Notes: generated by a model from the sequence alone, not told the origin. A stretch of DNA of 17,639 nucleotides from an uncultured Bacteroides sp. (GCA_900551645.1 URWP01000032.1:1-17639), one strand, 5' to 3'. Shown: positions 8,148-15,588, counted from the stretch's first letter. Numbers and translations: made by a program.

Positions 8148-9410
8148 ATGAAAGAAAAGTCATTCAAAACGATTATCAATCAAGGATCCGCCGGTCTTTT
8201 CCATATCTGTGTACAAGAACTTAAAAATGTATTCAAAGACCAAGGGGTATTGATATTCTTTATCCTAGTTCCTTTATTATACCCTTTACTTTATGCTTTC
8301 ATCTATACTAACGAAGTAGTGCAGGAAGTTCCTGCAGCAGTAGTAGATAACAGCAAATCATCCATCAGCCGCAAATACCTCAGGCTAATAGATGCCACCC
8401 CCGACGTACATATCCAATCCTATTGCGCAGACATGGAAGAAGCCAAAGAACTAATCAAAGAAGGAAAAGTATATGGCATCATTTATATACCACAGGATTT
8501 CAGCAAGACACTAGCTATAGGAGAACAAGCACATGTCAATCTATTCTGCGATATGAGTGGAATGCTTTACTATAAAGCACTGCTGATGTCAGCTACAAAT
8601 GCTTCTTTAGAAATAAACAAACAGATCAAGATTATACGGTTAGGAAATACCACAGAAAGACAAGATGAAATAAGTACAGCTCCCATCACGTATGAACCTG
8701 TATCTTTATTCAATCCACAAGATGGTTTTGCCAGTTTTCTAATACCAGCAGTACTGATACTTATTATACAACAGACACTGCTTCTAGGAATAGGTATGTC
8801 TGCGGGTACCGCTCGCGAAAAGAATCGATATGCGAATCTGGTACCAATAAGCAGACACTACCAAGGTACATTGCGTATTGTATTGGGAAAATCATTCGCA
8901 TACCTCTTAATATACGCCATCATCTCGGCTTATATACTTTGTGCAGTACCGAAGATGTTCAGTCTCGTACAGATTGCCCAAGCAGGAACATTATTGGCAT
9001 TCATCTTTCCATACCTATTGGCATGTATCTTCTTCTCGATGACTTGTTCCATCTTCATCCATCACCGTGAATCGTGCATGATGATCTATGTGTTCACCTC
9101 GCTTCCGTTACTGTTTATCTCCGGTATCTCGTGGCCGGGAGCGAGTGTACCAGCCTTTTGGAAAGTTTTTTCCTGGTTTTTCCCTTCCACGTTCGGTATC
9201 AACGGATTTGTACGTATCAACAACATGGGAGCTACACTATGGGATGTACAAATAGAATACCATGCTTTATGGATACAGGCCGGTATCTATTTTATCACAA
9301 CCTGCTTAGTATACCGGTATCAGATTCTTCTGAGTCACAGATATACAATCGATAAACTCAATCAACTGAAACAGAAAAGACTTCAGAAAAAGAAAACAGA
9401 GAAAGCCTGA
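8148..9410 (+). CDS. ABC-2 type transporter permease (second of pair)
   Basis: Permease of 420 aa, homologous in layout to its neighbour. A first helix (about 32-52, ILVPLLYPLLYAFIY) is followed by a periplasmic domain opening VPAAVVDNSKSSISRKYLRLID and then by several helices from about residue 200 (LIPAVLILIIQQTLLLGIGMSAGTARE). GISWPGASVPAFWKVFSWFF comes before the last helix, and the protein ends in a Lys/Gln-rich cytoplasmic tail. The start at 8148 (MKEKSF) is preferred to the in-frame ATG at 8118. It leaves 13 nt after the previous stop, whereas 8118 would add ten residues and overlap that gene by 17 nt; this choice is not certain. It is the last gene of the efflux operon. No ATPase gene follows. 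Confidence 0.87.
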   Translation: MKEKSFKTIINQGSAGLFHICVQELKNVFKDQGVLIFFILVPLLYPLLYAFIYTNEVVQEVPAAVVDNSKSSISRKYLRLIDATPDVHIQSYCADMEEAKELIKEGKVYGIIYIPQDFSKTLAIGEQAHVNLFCDMSGMLYYKALLMSATNASLEINKQIKIIRLGNTTERQDEISTAPITYEPVSLFNPQDGFASFLIPAVLILIIQQTLLLGIGMSAGTAREKNRYANLVPISRHYQGTLRIVLGKSFAYLLIYAIISAYILCAVPKMFSLVQIAQAGTLLAFIFPYLLACIFFSMTCSIFIHHRESCMMIYVFTSLPLLFISGISWPGASVPAFWKVFSWFFPSTFGINGFVRINNMGATLWDVQIEYHALWIQAGIYFITTCLVYRYQILLSHRYTIDKLNQLKQKRLQKKKTEKA

Positions 9411-9450
9411 TTTGATTTAACTTTATTAACAGTTCAAAGAATCGAATCAG
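9407..9450 (+). repeat. Hairpin overlapping the end of the efflux operon
   Basis: CTGATTTGATT (9407-9417) and AATCGAATCAG (9440-9450) pair over 11 bp with one G-U wobble in RNA, enclosing 22 nt. The TGA stop of the second permease (9408-9410) lies in the left arm. The loop contains a further short AACT/AGTT pair. No T-tract follows, so it could be a mRNA 3'-end stabilising structure or a weak terminator. Confidence 0.5.
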
Positions 9451-9454
9451 CAGG

Positions 9455-9506
9455 AATACTCGTAGTTTTGCAGACTATAACTAACTTTGTAAAAACTACG
9501 GGTATT
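9455..9506 (+). repeat. Inverted repeat enclosing a promoter box, possible terminator
   Basis: AATACTCGTAGTTTT (9455-9469) and AAAACTACGGGTATT (9492-9506) are 15-nt arms that pair throughout, with one T-G wobble. The 22-nt loop contains the -7 box TAACTTTG at 9482-9489. The right arm runs into TTT directly before the ATG at 9510. A read-through transcript from the efflux operon would form a hairpin followed by U residues, a terminator-like shape. A transcript from the internal promoter would lack the left arm. Confidence 0.6.
9482..9489 (+). promoter_or_regulatory. Bacteroidales -7 box (TAACTTTG)
   Basis: TAACTTTG matches TAnnTTTG and lies 20 nt before the ATG at 9510, in the loop of the inverted repeat 9455-9506. 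The nearest upstream TTTG (9467-9470) is only 11 nt away, too close for a normal -33 element. It argues against an upstream TTG start at 9468. Confidence 0.55.
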
Positions 9507-9509
9507 TTT

Positions 9510-10805
9510 ATGACATTCAATTTGAAATATATTCTCAGTATAATAGGATTCATCTGCTGTTTCTGCTTACAGCTTACAGCAGCTCTTCCATCTCCCCAAC
9601 AGCCGGAATCATCTTCCAAAAGACATTTCAAGATTACAGTTCAAAACTCAGGTAAACAGCCACATAAAGGAATGATTCTACGTATTTGGGGCGAACAGAA
9701 CGAGTTTACCAGCAATGACAATGGAGTATTCGATTTTGAAGCTGAATGTCCGGAAGAGAACAGCCGTTCTGCATCACTTTATTTTCCGGAAAATTCTTCA
9801 AGGTCTGTCTATACCTTCCAACTTCAAACCATTACTTCAGATACGATTCTTGTGATAGATGGTGAACAAGACATCCTTTCGTTCAGACAAAGCAACAGAT
9901 TATTTCACATACAAGGAATTGTAAAAGACCAATCTGGAAACCCTCTTGCTAAAGCACAAATCAGCATACAGGGCACCGGACGTAGAACCCAAACAAATAC
10001 TTCCGGAAAATTCACCATCCAAGCCGATTACAACCATCCCATTGTCATTCGTGCTAATGGTATGAAGAACCAAACCCTCAACATCCAATACTTCTTGACC
10101 AATCCAGACACTGAGAAAGCTATCTACATGCAACCTCAAAATACTTATCAGGTCTATACAACAGTAGAAAAAATGCCGGAATTCCCAGGAGGAATGAAAT
10201 CCTTCCAGCAATACGTCCGGAGAAATCTGCCACAACAGAATCAAGTAAAAGAAGCAGGAGTCGTAATCATCCAATTCATAGTTGAAAAAGATGGAAGCAT
10301 CTCCAATCCTACAATTGCCCGCGGTTTCAAAGCCGAATTGGACACACTATCTCTGAACCTGGTAAGCAACATGCCGAAATGGATTCCTGGCGAAGAAGAC
10401 AATGGCAACAAAGTACGTTGCAAATATTCAGTTCCCATCCAGTTTAAACCGAAAGAACCTGAAACTCCAAAGAAAGTTGCTCCCATTAAACCAATAGCCA
10501 AACCAGTCAAACCTATACAAGACTCGTTGACACAAGACACCTTGGGTTCTCCAAAGCCCAAAGAAACAATCAAACCGATACAGTCAGACAGTCTGAAGGC
10601 CCTGTCTCCAACAGAACAGGAATTGGCAAAAGAAGGGATTTCTACAGACAGCATACCAGACGCGATTACGAAACAAGAAATAATTTCTACTCCCGAAGAC
10701 AGCTTGATACATCCTGTTCCACCACAGCAAAAGGAGTCTCCGGAACGCACCAAGCAAACTCAAAGGAATGATACAATTCCACCAAAACAAAAGATTTTAA
10801 AATAA
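9510..10805 (+). CDS. Exported carboxypeptidase-regulatory-like / TonB_C protein with Pro/Lys-rich tail
   Basis: Exported protein of 431 aa, no named family. The hydrophobic N-terminus (about 6-25) ends LTAA-LP, a plausible signal-peptidase I site, though an uncleaved anchor is possible. Residues about 39-115 look like a first beta-sandwich domain. Residues 134-209 are CarboxypepD_reg-like (HIQGIVKDQSGNPLAKAQIS...TNTSGKFTI). Residues 215-312 are a TonB C-terminal domain (VEKMPEFPGGMKSF, VVIIQFIVEKDGSI, MPKWIPGEEDNGNKV, YSVPIQF). Residues 313-431 are a low-complexity tail rich in Pro, Lys, Gln, Ser and Thr with six D-S/T-L/I triplets and two KPIQ...DSL units. In true TonB the Pro-rich region precedes the C-terminal domain; here it follows. 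The ATG at 9510 is used because the promoter lies at 9482-9489. A role in envelope protein interaction is inference. Confidence 0.8.
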   Translation: MTFNLKYILSIIGFICCFCLQLTAALPSPQQPESSSKRHFKITVQNSGKQPHKGMILRIWGEQNEFTSNDNGVFDFEAECPEENSRSASLYFPENSSRSVYTFQLQTITSDTILVIDGEQDILSFRQSNRLFHIQGIVKDQSGNPLAKAQISIQGTGRRTQTNTSGKFTIQADYNHPIVIRANGMKNQTLNIQYFLTNPDTEKAIYMQPQNTYQVYTTVEKMPEFPGGMKSFQQYVRRNLPQQNQVKEAGVVIIQFIVEKDGSISNPTIARGFKAELDTLSLNLVSNMPKWIPGEEDNGNKVRCKYSVPIQFKPKEPETPKKVAPIKPIAKPVKPIQDSLTQDTLGSPKPKETIKPIQSDSLKALSPTEQELAKEGISTDSIPDAITKQEIISTPEDSLIHPVPPQQKESPERTKQTQRNDTIPPKQKILK

Positions 10806-10831
10806 CTGCTTTTTTCTTATCTTTGCAGTTA
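10803..10831 (+). promoter_or_regulatory. -7 box (TATCTTTG) of the DPP-IV gene, flanked by a short inverted repeat
   Basis: TATCTTTG at 10818-10825 matches TAnnTTTG and lies 50 nt before the ATG at 10876. It is bracketed by TAACTGC (10803-10809, containing the stop codon of the preceding gene) and GCAGTTA (10825-10831), perfect 7-nt inverted arms. No TTG is found at the -33 position (TTT at 10795-10797). The repeat could be an operator or chance. Confidence 0.5.
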
Positions 10832-10875
10832 CATGAAAAACAGAGAAAACTAACCATAAAAACAAAATAGAATCA

Positions 10876-13074
10876 ATGAAAAGCTTATTTACCCTTCTGA
10901 CGTTGTTATTCCTCAGTCTGGGGATACAGGCACAAAAAGTGACACTACAGGACGTAGCTCAGGGCACTTATCGGGCACAGAACATTTATGGACTGAAACC
11001 GATGCTGGACGGAGATCATTACACCCAAATCAGCAGTGACCACAAACGCATCGTCAAATATTCTTTCAAAACAGGAAAAGAAGTAGAAACCATTTTCGAT
11101 GTGACAAAAGCCCGCGATTGTAACTTCAAGACATTCGATGACTATATCCTGTCACCAGATGAAAAACTGATTCTGATTCAGACTGAAACCAAACCTATTT
11201 ACCGCCATTCATTCACAGCGATATACTATATCTACAATGTCAAAAACAATACCCTGGAACCTTTGTCAAACAATGGTCCTCAACAGGTTCCTCTGTTCTC
11301 TCCGGACGGCAACCAGATTGCCTTTGTGCGCAACAATAACATCTTTCTGGTTAAACTGCTGTTCGGAAACAGTGAATCGCAAGTAACCAAAGACGGTGAA
11401 TACAACAAAGTACTCAACGGAATTCCAGACTGGGTATACGAAGAAGAATTCAGTTTTAACCGTGCTTTCGACTTTAGTGCCGACAGCAAGATGATTGCAT
11501 ACATCCGTTTCGACGAAAGTCAGGTACCGATGTTCTCTTTCCCTTGGTACAAAGGCATGTCACCAGCCAAAGAAGACTATGCAACTTATCCGGGAAAGTA
11601 TGAATACAAATATCCCAAAGCCGGTGAAACCAATTCAACCGTAACAGTACACACATACGACATCAAGAGCCATGTAACCCGCCAAATGGATTTACCACTC
11701 GATAAAGATGGCTACATTCCCCGTATCAAATTTACTTCCGACCCTGAGAAACTGGCTATCATGACCTTGAACCGTCATCAGAACCGCTTTGACCTTTATC
11801 TGGCCAATCCACGTAGTGCCACCTGTAAAGTAGCAATCCGCGACGAGGCCGAACAATATATCAAGGAACAGGAGTACGGAGGTATCGCCTTTTATCCGAA
11901 TCACATCGTACTGATGAGCGAACGTGACGGTTATAATCATCTGTACCTGTATACCATTGCCGGTAACCTGGTCCGTCAGATTACAAAAGGGAATTTTGAA
12001 GTAACCGATTTCTTGGGTTATGATGAAACTAACGGCACTACCTATTATGCCAGCAACGAAGGCAGTCCCTTGCGTACTGCTATCTATAAGATAGACAGCA
12101 AGGGCAAGAAGACTAAATTATCTACCAAAGAAGGAACTAACAACGCTCTGTTCAGTAAGAACTTCACTTACTTCATCAATACCTATTCCAGCAAAGACAC
12201 CCCGACCGAAATCACGCTGAACGACAGCAAAGGCCGTAAACTGGGAACTCTACTTGACAACAAACAGTTGAAAAGCCAACTTACTCAACTGAATATGCCA
12301 ATTAAGGAGTTCTTCACCTTCAAGACTTCGCAAGGAGTGGAACTGAACGGATGGATGATGAAACCTGCCAATTTTGATCCGAACAAGAAATATCCGGTCA
12401 TCATGCACCAATACAGCGGACCTGGCTCACAGCAGGTATTGGACAAATGGGGAATCGGAAGTTTCGGTGATGGAGGAATGTTCGAAGCCTATATGTGTGA
12501 CAAGGGCTATATCATGGTCTGTGTAGACGGACGAGGTACAGGTGGGCGCGGAGCAGCCTTTGAGAAATGTACATACCTTTTCCTTGGAGTAAAAGAATCG
12601 GAAGATCAAGTGGAAACTGCACGTTATCTGGGTTCTTTACCCTATATTGACGGCTCACGCATCGGCATTTGGGGATGGAGTTTCGGAGGATATAATACGT
12701 TGATGTCCATGAGTGACGGCTCCGGTGCTTTCAAAGCCGGTGTGGCCATTGCTGCCCCATCAGACTGGCGTTTCTATGACACGGTCTATACCGAACGCTT
12801 CATGCGTACCCCGAAAGAGAATGCTGACGGCTACAATGCCGGTTCTGCCATCAGCCGGGCTTCAAAACTACAAGGTAAACTGTTACTTATCCACGGAACA
12901 GCCGATGATAATGTACATTATCAGAATGCGGCCGAATACAGCGAAGCATTGGTACAAGCCAACAAGCAGTTCGATATGCAGGTATATACCAACCGGAACC
13001 ATAGCATTTTCGGAGGAAATACCCGCAACCATCTGATGAATCGAGTTGCCGACTTTTTCCTTGAGAACCTTTAA
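10876..13074 (+). CDS. Dipeptidyl peptidase IV (S9B serine peptidase)
   Basis: Secreted or periplasmic exopeptidase of 732 aa that removes Xaa-Pro or Xaa-Ala dipeptides from peptide N-termini. A signal peptide (about 1-19, ending GIQA) is followed by an N-terminal beta-propeller (about 35-470). It carries WVYEEEF (186-192), the Glu motif that binds the substrate amino terminus in DPP-IV. The alpha/beta-hydrolase domain (about 475-732) contains YSGPGSQ (Y513, oxyanion-hole Tyr), GWSFGGY with nucleophile S602, HGTADDNVH with D677, and NRNHS with H709. All catalytic residues are present and the length matches bacterial DPP-IV (for example about 720 aa in Porphyromonas). It is preceded by its own -7 box and followed by a strong terminator, so it is probably a single-gene unit. 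It likely supports use of proline-rich peptides. Confidence 0.95.
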   Translation: MKSLFTLLTLLFLSLGIQAQKVTLQDVAQGTYRAQNIYGLKPMLDGDHYTQISSDHKRIVKYSFKTGKEVETIFDVTKARDCNFKTFDDYILSPDEKLILIQTETKPIYRHSFTAIYYIYNVKNNTLEPLSNNGPQQVPLFSPDGNQIAFVRNNNIFLVKLLFGNSESQVTKDGEYNKVLNGIPDWVYEEEFSFNRAFDFSADSKMIAYIRFDESQVPMFSFPWYKGMSPAKEDYATYPGKYEYKYPKAGETNSTVTVHTYDIKSHVTRQMDLPLDKDGYIPRIKFTSDPEKLAIMTLNRHQNRFDLYLANPRSATCKVAIRDEAEQYIKEQEYGGIAFYPNHIVLMSERDGYNHLYLYTIAGNLVRQITKGNFEVTDFLGYDETNGTTYYASNEGSPLRTAIYKIDSKGKKTKLSTKEGTNNALFSKNFTYFINTYSSKDTPTEITLNDSKGRKLGTLLDNKQLKSQLTQLNMPIKEFFTFKTSQGVELNGWMMKPANFDPNKKYPVIMHQYSGPGSQQVLDKWGIGSFGDGGMFEAYMCDKGYIMVCVDGRGTGGRGAAFEKCTYLFLGVKESEDQVETARYLGSLPYIDGSRIGIWGWSFGGYNTLMSMSDGSGAFKAGVAIAAPSDWRFYDTVYTERFMRTPKENADGYNAGSAISRASKLQGKLLLIHGTADDNVHYQNAAEYSEALVQANKQFDMQVYTNRNHSIFGGNTRNHLMNRVADFFLENL

Positions 13075-13090
13075 AATACATTTTTAACGG

Positions 13091-13129
13091 AGCTGCAGAA
13101 GTCCTGTTACCAACAGTATTTCTGCAGCT
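13091..13129 (+). terminator. Rho-independent terminator after DPP-IV
   Basis: AGCTGCAGAA (13091-13100) pairs perfectly with TTCTGCAGCT (13120-13129). An inner stem CTGTT/AACAG (13104-13108 with 13112-13116) continues the helix with little interruption. The hairpin is followed by a T-rich run (TTTATTTATTT). It begins 16 nt after the stop codon. Confidence 0.85.
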
Positions 13130-13153
13130 TTTATTTATTTCTGATAATACACT

Positions 13154-14003
13154 ATGGAACACATCAAGAAACCGGAATGGCTGAAAATAAACATCGGCAC
13201 TAATCCACGCTATACCGAGACCAAACGCATTGTAGATACACACCGTCTGCATACTATCTGCAGTAGCGGACGCTGCCCCAATCTGGGAGAATGCTGGGGA
13301 AAAGGAACGGCTACATTTCTGATAGGTGGAAACATCTGTACCCGCTCCTGCAAGTTCTGTAACACTCCTACCGGAAAACCACTCCCACTGGATACAAACG
13401 AACCGACTCGAGTAGCAGAATCCATCCGACTGATGAAACTGAATCATGCAGTCCTTACCTCTGTAGACCGTGATGATTTATCAGATTTTGGAGCAGAGCA
13501 TTGGGTAAAGACAATCCAGGCTATCCGCCAACTGAATCCTCAAACTACTTTGGAAGCTTTGATTCCTGATTTTCAAGGGAAAGAAGAACTAATCCGACAA
13601 GTAACAGATACAAAACCCGATATCGTATCACATAACCTTGAAACCGTACGTCGTCTGACTCCGTCGGTACGCAGTGTAGCCCGATATGAAACAAGTCTTC
13701 GGGTTATCCACATAATTGCAGACAGCGGTGTTACCGCGAAATCCGGCATCATGGTCGGGTTAGGTGAAACCGAAACAGAGGTAGCAGAAACCATGGATGA
13801 CCTGTTGGAAAATGGCTCAGATACTGACTATCGGACAATATCTGCAACCTACCCGGAAACATTATCCGGTAGCTGCTTATATTACTCCAGAACAATTTGC
13901 TTCTTACAAAGAAACAGCACTTCAAAAAGGTTTCCGCCTGGTAGAAAGTGGTCCTTTGGTACGCTCATCTTATTATGCAGAAAAACAAATCCAACAGTTT
14001 TAA
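13154..14003 (+). pseudogene. lipA: Lipoyl synthase, frameshifted
   Basis: Radical-SAM enzyme that inserts two sulfurs into protein-bound octanoyl groups to make lipoyl cofactor. The first 223 codons are normal LipA. The auxiliary-cluster motif is C36-x4-C41-x5-C47, the radical-SAM motif is C62-x3-C66-x2-C69 (CTRSCKFC), and SGIMVGLGETETEV follows. After GAT at 13820-13822 the frame changes. The conserved continuation LTIGQYLQPTRKHYPV through LVRSSYYAEKQ is read from 13824 in the +1 frame and stops at 14001-14003. Comparison with the family (…MLTLGQYLQPS in E. coli) indicates that one residue, probably Ile, is split by a 2-nt loss. As written, frame 1 runs on to 14056 as a 300-aa product without the RSSY motif, whose Ser ligates the auxiliary cluster. 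The product would be inactive unless this is a sequencing error. A near-match to the -7 consensus (TATTTCTG, 13136-13143) lies just upstream. Confidence 0.88.
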
Positions 14004-14052
14004 ACCTTTTGATGTACGAAATTGTTACATATGTGTATAGATTAACTGAAAA

Positions 14053-15030
14053 ATGAGCACCCAACGAACATATAAAGGATTATTGGTTTCACTTGGATTG
14101 TCCCCTCTTATTATTACGCTGATTGGACTACATTTCCTTCCGGCTACTCCCATGCTAGGTATTGGTCTGACAATTGGTACAATAGCTATGCTATTAGATA
14201 TTATCTATCGGAAAGACATCAATTTTTTTCTACTTTCCGGCAGCATCAGTATCGGCTTATGTTTTCTTTTCCGCTTGTCTACCGGATATGAATACATTCC
14301 AGACCAATGCAATACACCGGTTCTGGAACTGCTCATGCTCACCTTTTGCTTCATTTATCTTACACTTCCAGACTATTACCTGAAGTTTCATCAGACAATG
14401 CATATGCATACCGGACGTAACTATACACTGGAATCTGGTATCATCGTTGTGCTCTCTGCCATACACTTAATCATACTTATCGTTTTACAGGTAAACGGCT
14501 GGCTGGAAAATCACCGGATTTTTTCACTGACTGTCTATCTGGTTCCGATTCTGATTTACATTTTCTGTATTGTAACCAACATTATCGGAATCAGAATGGC
14601 TGCACGTGAAGAAGGAATCCACAATCTAATACGCATAGCTCCACTGTGGAACGGAAGAATATATCTTTGCCCGCATACAGATACATCGAACTGGCAAACC
14701 ATATGGGATATTCCTGTCGAAAAACAATTGAGAAACCCTTTCAGCAGTACTGAGCATTGTTCTACCCAGTTAAGCCGAAAAATAGTCCGAAAAGGGGCCA
14801 TGACACCCAGATTCATCCTACGCTACAATATTCCTTCAGAAACAGGTGTGCCACACACTATACACTTATATATTCTTCCACTGAAAGACAAGCAGGAACT
14901 GAAACTCAAAAAAGGACGTTTCTTTGATTTCAAAGAATTGAAAGACAGTGAAATGATTATTTCATCCCGTCTTCAGGCGGAACTGGAGCATCTGGACCTG
15001 GCAGCATCTATGTGGAAAGAATTCTATTAA
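14053..15030 (+). CDS. Six-helix membrane protein with C-terminal Nudix-like domain
   Basis: Not a named family. The protein of 325 aa has six predicted transmembrane helices at about 9-28, 34-52, 56-75, 89-109, 124-146 and 155-179, then a soluble domain of about 140 residues. The domain has the order RIAPLWNGRIYLCP, WDIPVEKQL, a charged variable stretch, PRFILRYNIP, TIHLYILPL and GRFFDFKEL. This parallels the strand order and the WDxP turn of Nudix hydrolases, but the catalytic Nudix box (GX5EX7REUXEEXGU) is absent: the corresponding stretch (about 233-252) lacks the REXXEE core. If the fold is right, this is a degenerate, non-hydrolytic Nudix domain on the cytoplasmic face, perhaps a ligand sensor. 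The fold assignment is by eye. The GNAT gene starts 6 nt after its stop, so they are probably co-transcribed. Confidence 0.7.
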   Translation: MSTQRTYKGLLVSLGLSPLIITLIGLHFLPATPMLGIGLTIGTIAMLLDIIYRKDINFFLLSGSISIGLCFLFRLSTGYEYIPDQCNTPVLELLMLTFCFIYLTLPDYYLKFHQTMHMHTGRNYTLESGIIVVLSAIHLIILIVLQVNGWLENHRIFSLTVYLVPILIYIFCIVTNIIGIRMAAREEGIHNLIRIAPLWNGRIYLCPHTDTSNWQTIWDIPVEKQLRNPFSSTEHCSTQLSRKIVRKGAMTPRFILRYNIPSETGVPHTIHLYILPLKDKQELKLKKGRFFDFKELKDSEMIISSRLQAELEHLDLAASMWKEFY

Positions 15031-15036
15031 AAAATT

Positions 15037-15570
15037 ATGCAAACACAACAATCAAATAGAAAGATGATCAGAACAGTAACCTTAAATGATGCACAAGCCA
15101 TCACTGAAATATACAATCATTACATTCTACATACATGCATCACTTTTGAAACAGAACCAGTCAGCACAGATGAAATGGCTGCCCGAATAAAAGCAATTTC
15201 CTCTGTATATCCTTATTTTGTATACGAGTCAGACGGAGAAATCCTCGGTTATTGCTATGCCCACGGATGGAAAGAGAAACAGGCCTACCAGCAAACAGCA
15301 GAGACAACGGTTTATGTCAAAAATGGATATGCACATCAAGGAATCGGACAGGCACTCATGCAGCAACTCATTGAGGCTTCCAAAGCATCCAACCTACATG
15401 TACTGATAGCCTGCATCACCTACCCTAACGAAGCCAGTGTCAGATTACATGAAAAATTAGGGTTCCGGCAGGTATCCCGTTTTTATGAAGTAGGAAGAAA
15501 ATTCGGACAATGGCTGGATATCTACGATTTCCAACTTATCCTTACTGAACAAATTAACAAGAGCTTCTGA
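15037..15570 (+). CDS. GNAT N-acetyltransferase (phosphinothricin acetyltransferase-like)
   Basis: Cytoplasmic acetyl-CoA-dependent N-acetyltransferase, 177 aa. The family order is clear. The N-terminal MIRTVTLNDAQAITEIYNHYI comes first, ITFETEPVSTDEMAARI next, and the acetyl-CoA motif YAHQGIGQAL (about 98-107). ITYPNEASVRLHEKLGF (about 127-143) follows, then FGQWLDIYDFQL near the end. These features match the PAT/MnaT branch, whose members acetylate amino acids or analogues such as methionine derivatives and phosphinothricin. The physiological substrate here is not known. The start could be the ATG at 15037 or the one at 15064 (MIRTV), which would give a more typical family N-terminus. It lies 6 nt after the membrane protein gene and ends in a hairpin. 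Confidence 0.85.
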   Translation: MQTQQSNRKMIRTVTLNDAQAITEIYNHYILHTCITFETEPVSTDEMAARIKAISSVYPYFVYESDGEILGYCYAHGWKEKQAYQQTAETTVYVKNGYAHQGIGQALMQQLIEASKASNLHVLIACITYPNEASVRLHEKLGFRQVSRFYEVGRKFGQWLDIYDFQLILTEQINKSF

Positions 15571-15582
15571 AAAGAAGTTCTT
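15559..15582. terminator. Possible bidirectional terminator between convergent genes
   Basis: AAGAGCTTCT (15559-15568), a GAAA loop, and AGAAGTTCTT (15573-15582) form a 10-bp stem with one G-U wobble. The hairpin overlaps the TGA stop of the GNAT gene and lies 7 nt from the stop of the convergent methyltransferase gene. Neither side has a long T-tract; the minus-strand side (TTGTTAATTTG) is slightly T-rich. Confidence 0.5.
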
Positions 15583-15588
15583 TGGTAT

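Noticed and set aside
9455..9506. Invertible (phase-variable) promoter
   Set aside because: The arms enclose only 22 nt, far shorter than known Bacteroides invertible promoter segments, and no recombinase gene is nearby.
10241..10753. 170-codon minus-strand open frame opposite the TonB_C gene
   Set aside because: It lies wholly antisense to a protein with clear domains. The low-complexity coding strand explains the lack of stops.
10833..10853. Short ORF (ATG at 10833, six codons) in the DPP-IV leader
   Set aside because: It is too short to distinguish from chance, and no attenuator-like structure follows it.
12887..13447. 186-codon minus-strand open frame across the DPP-IV/lipA junction
   Set aside because: It overlaps two well-supported genes and a terminator on the other strand and has a Cys/Ser/Arg-rich composition without recognisable domains. 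It is a shadow frame.
13820..13830. Programmed ribosomal frameshift in lipA
   Set aside because: There is no slippery heptamer, no stop codon at the shift point and no obvious stimulator. A residue is also missing relative to the family, which fits a 2-nt deletion or sequencing error better.
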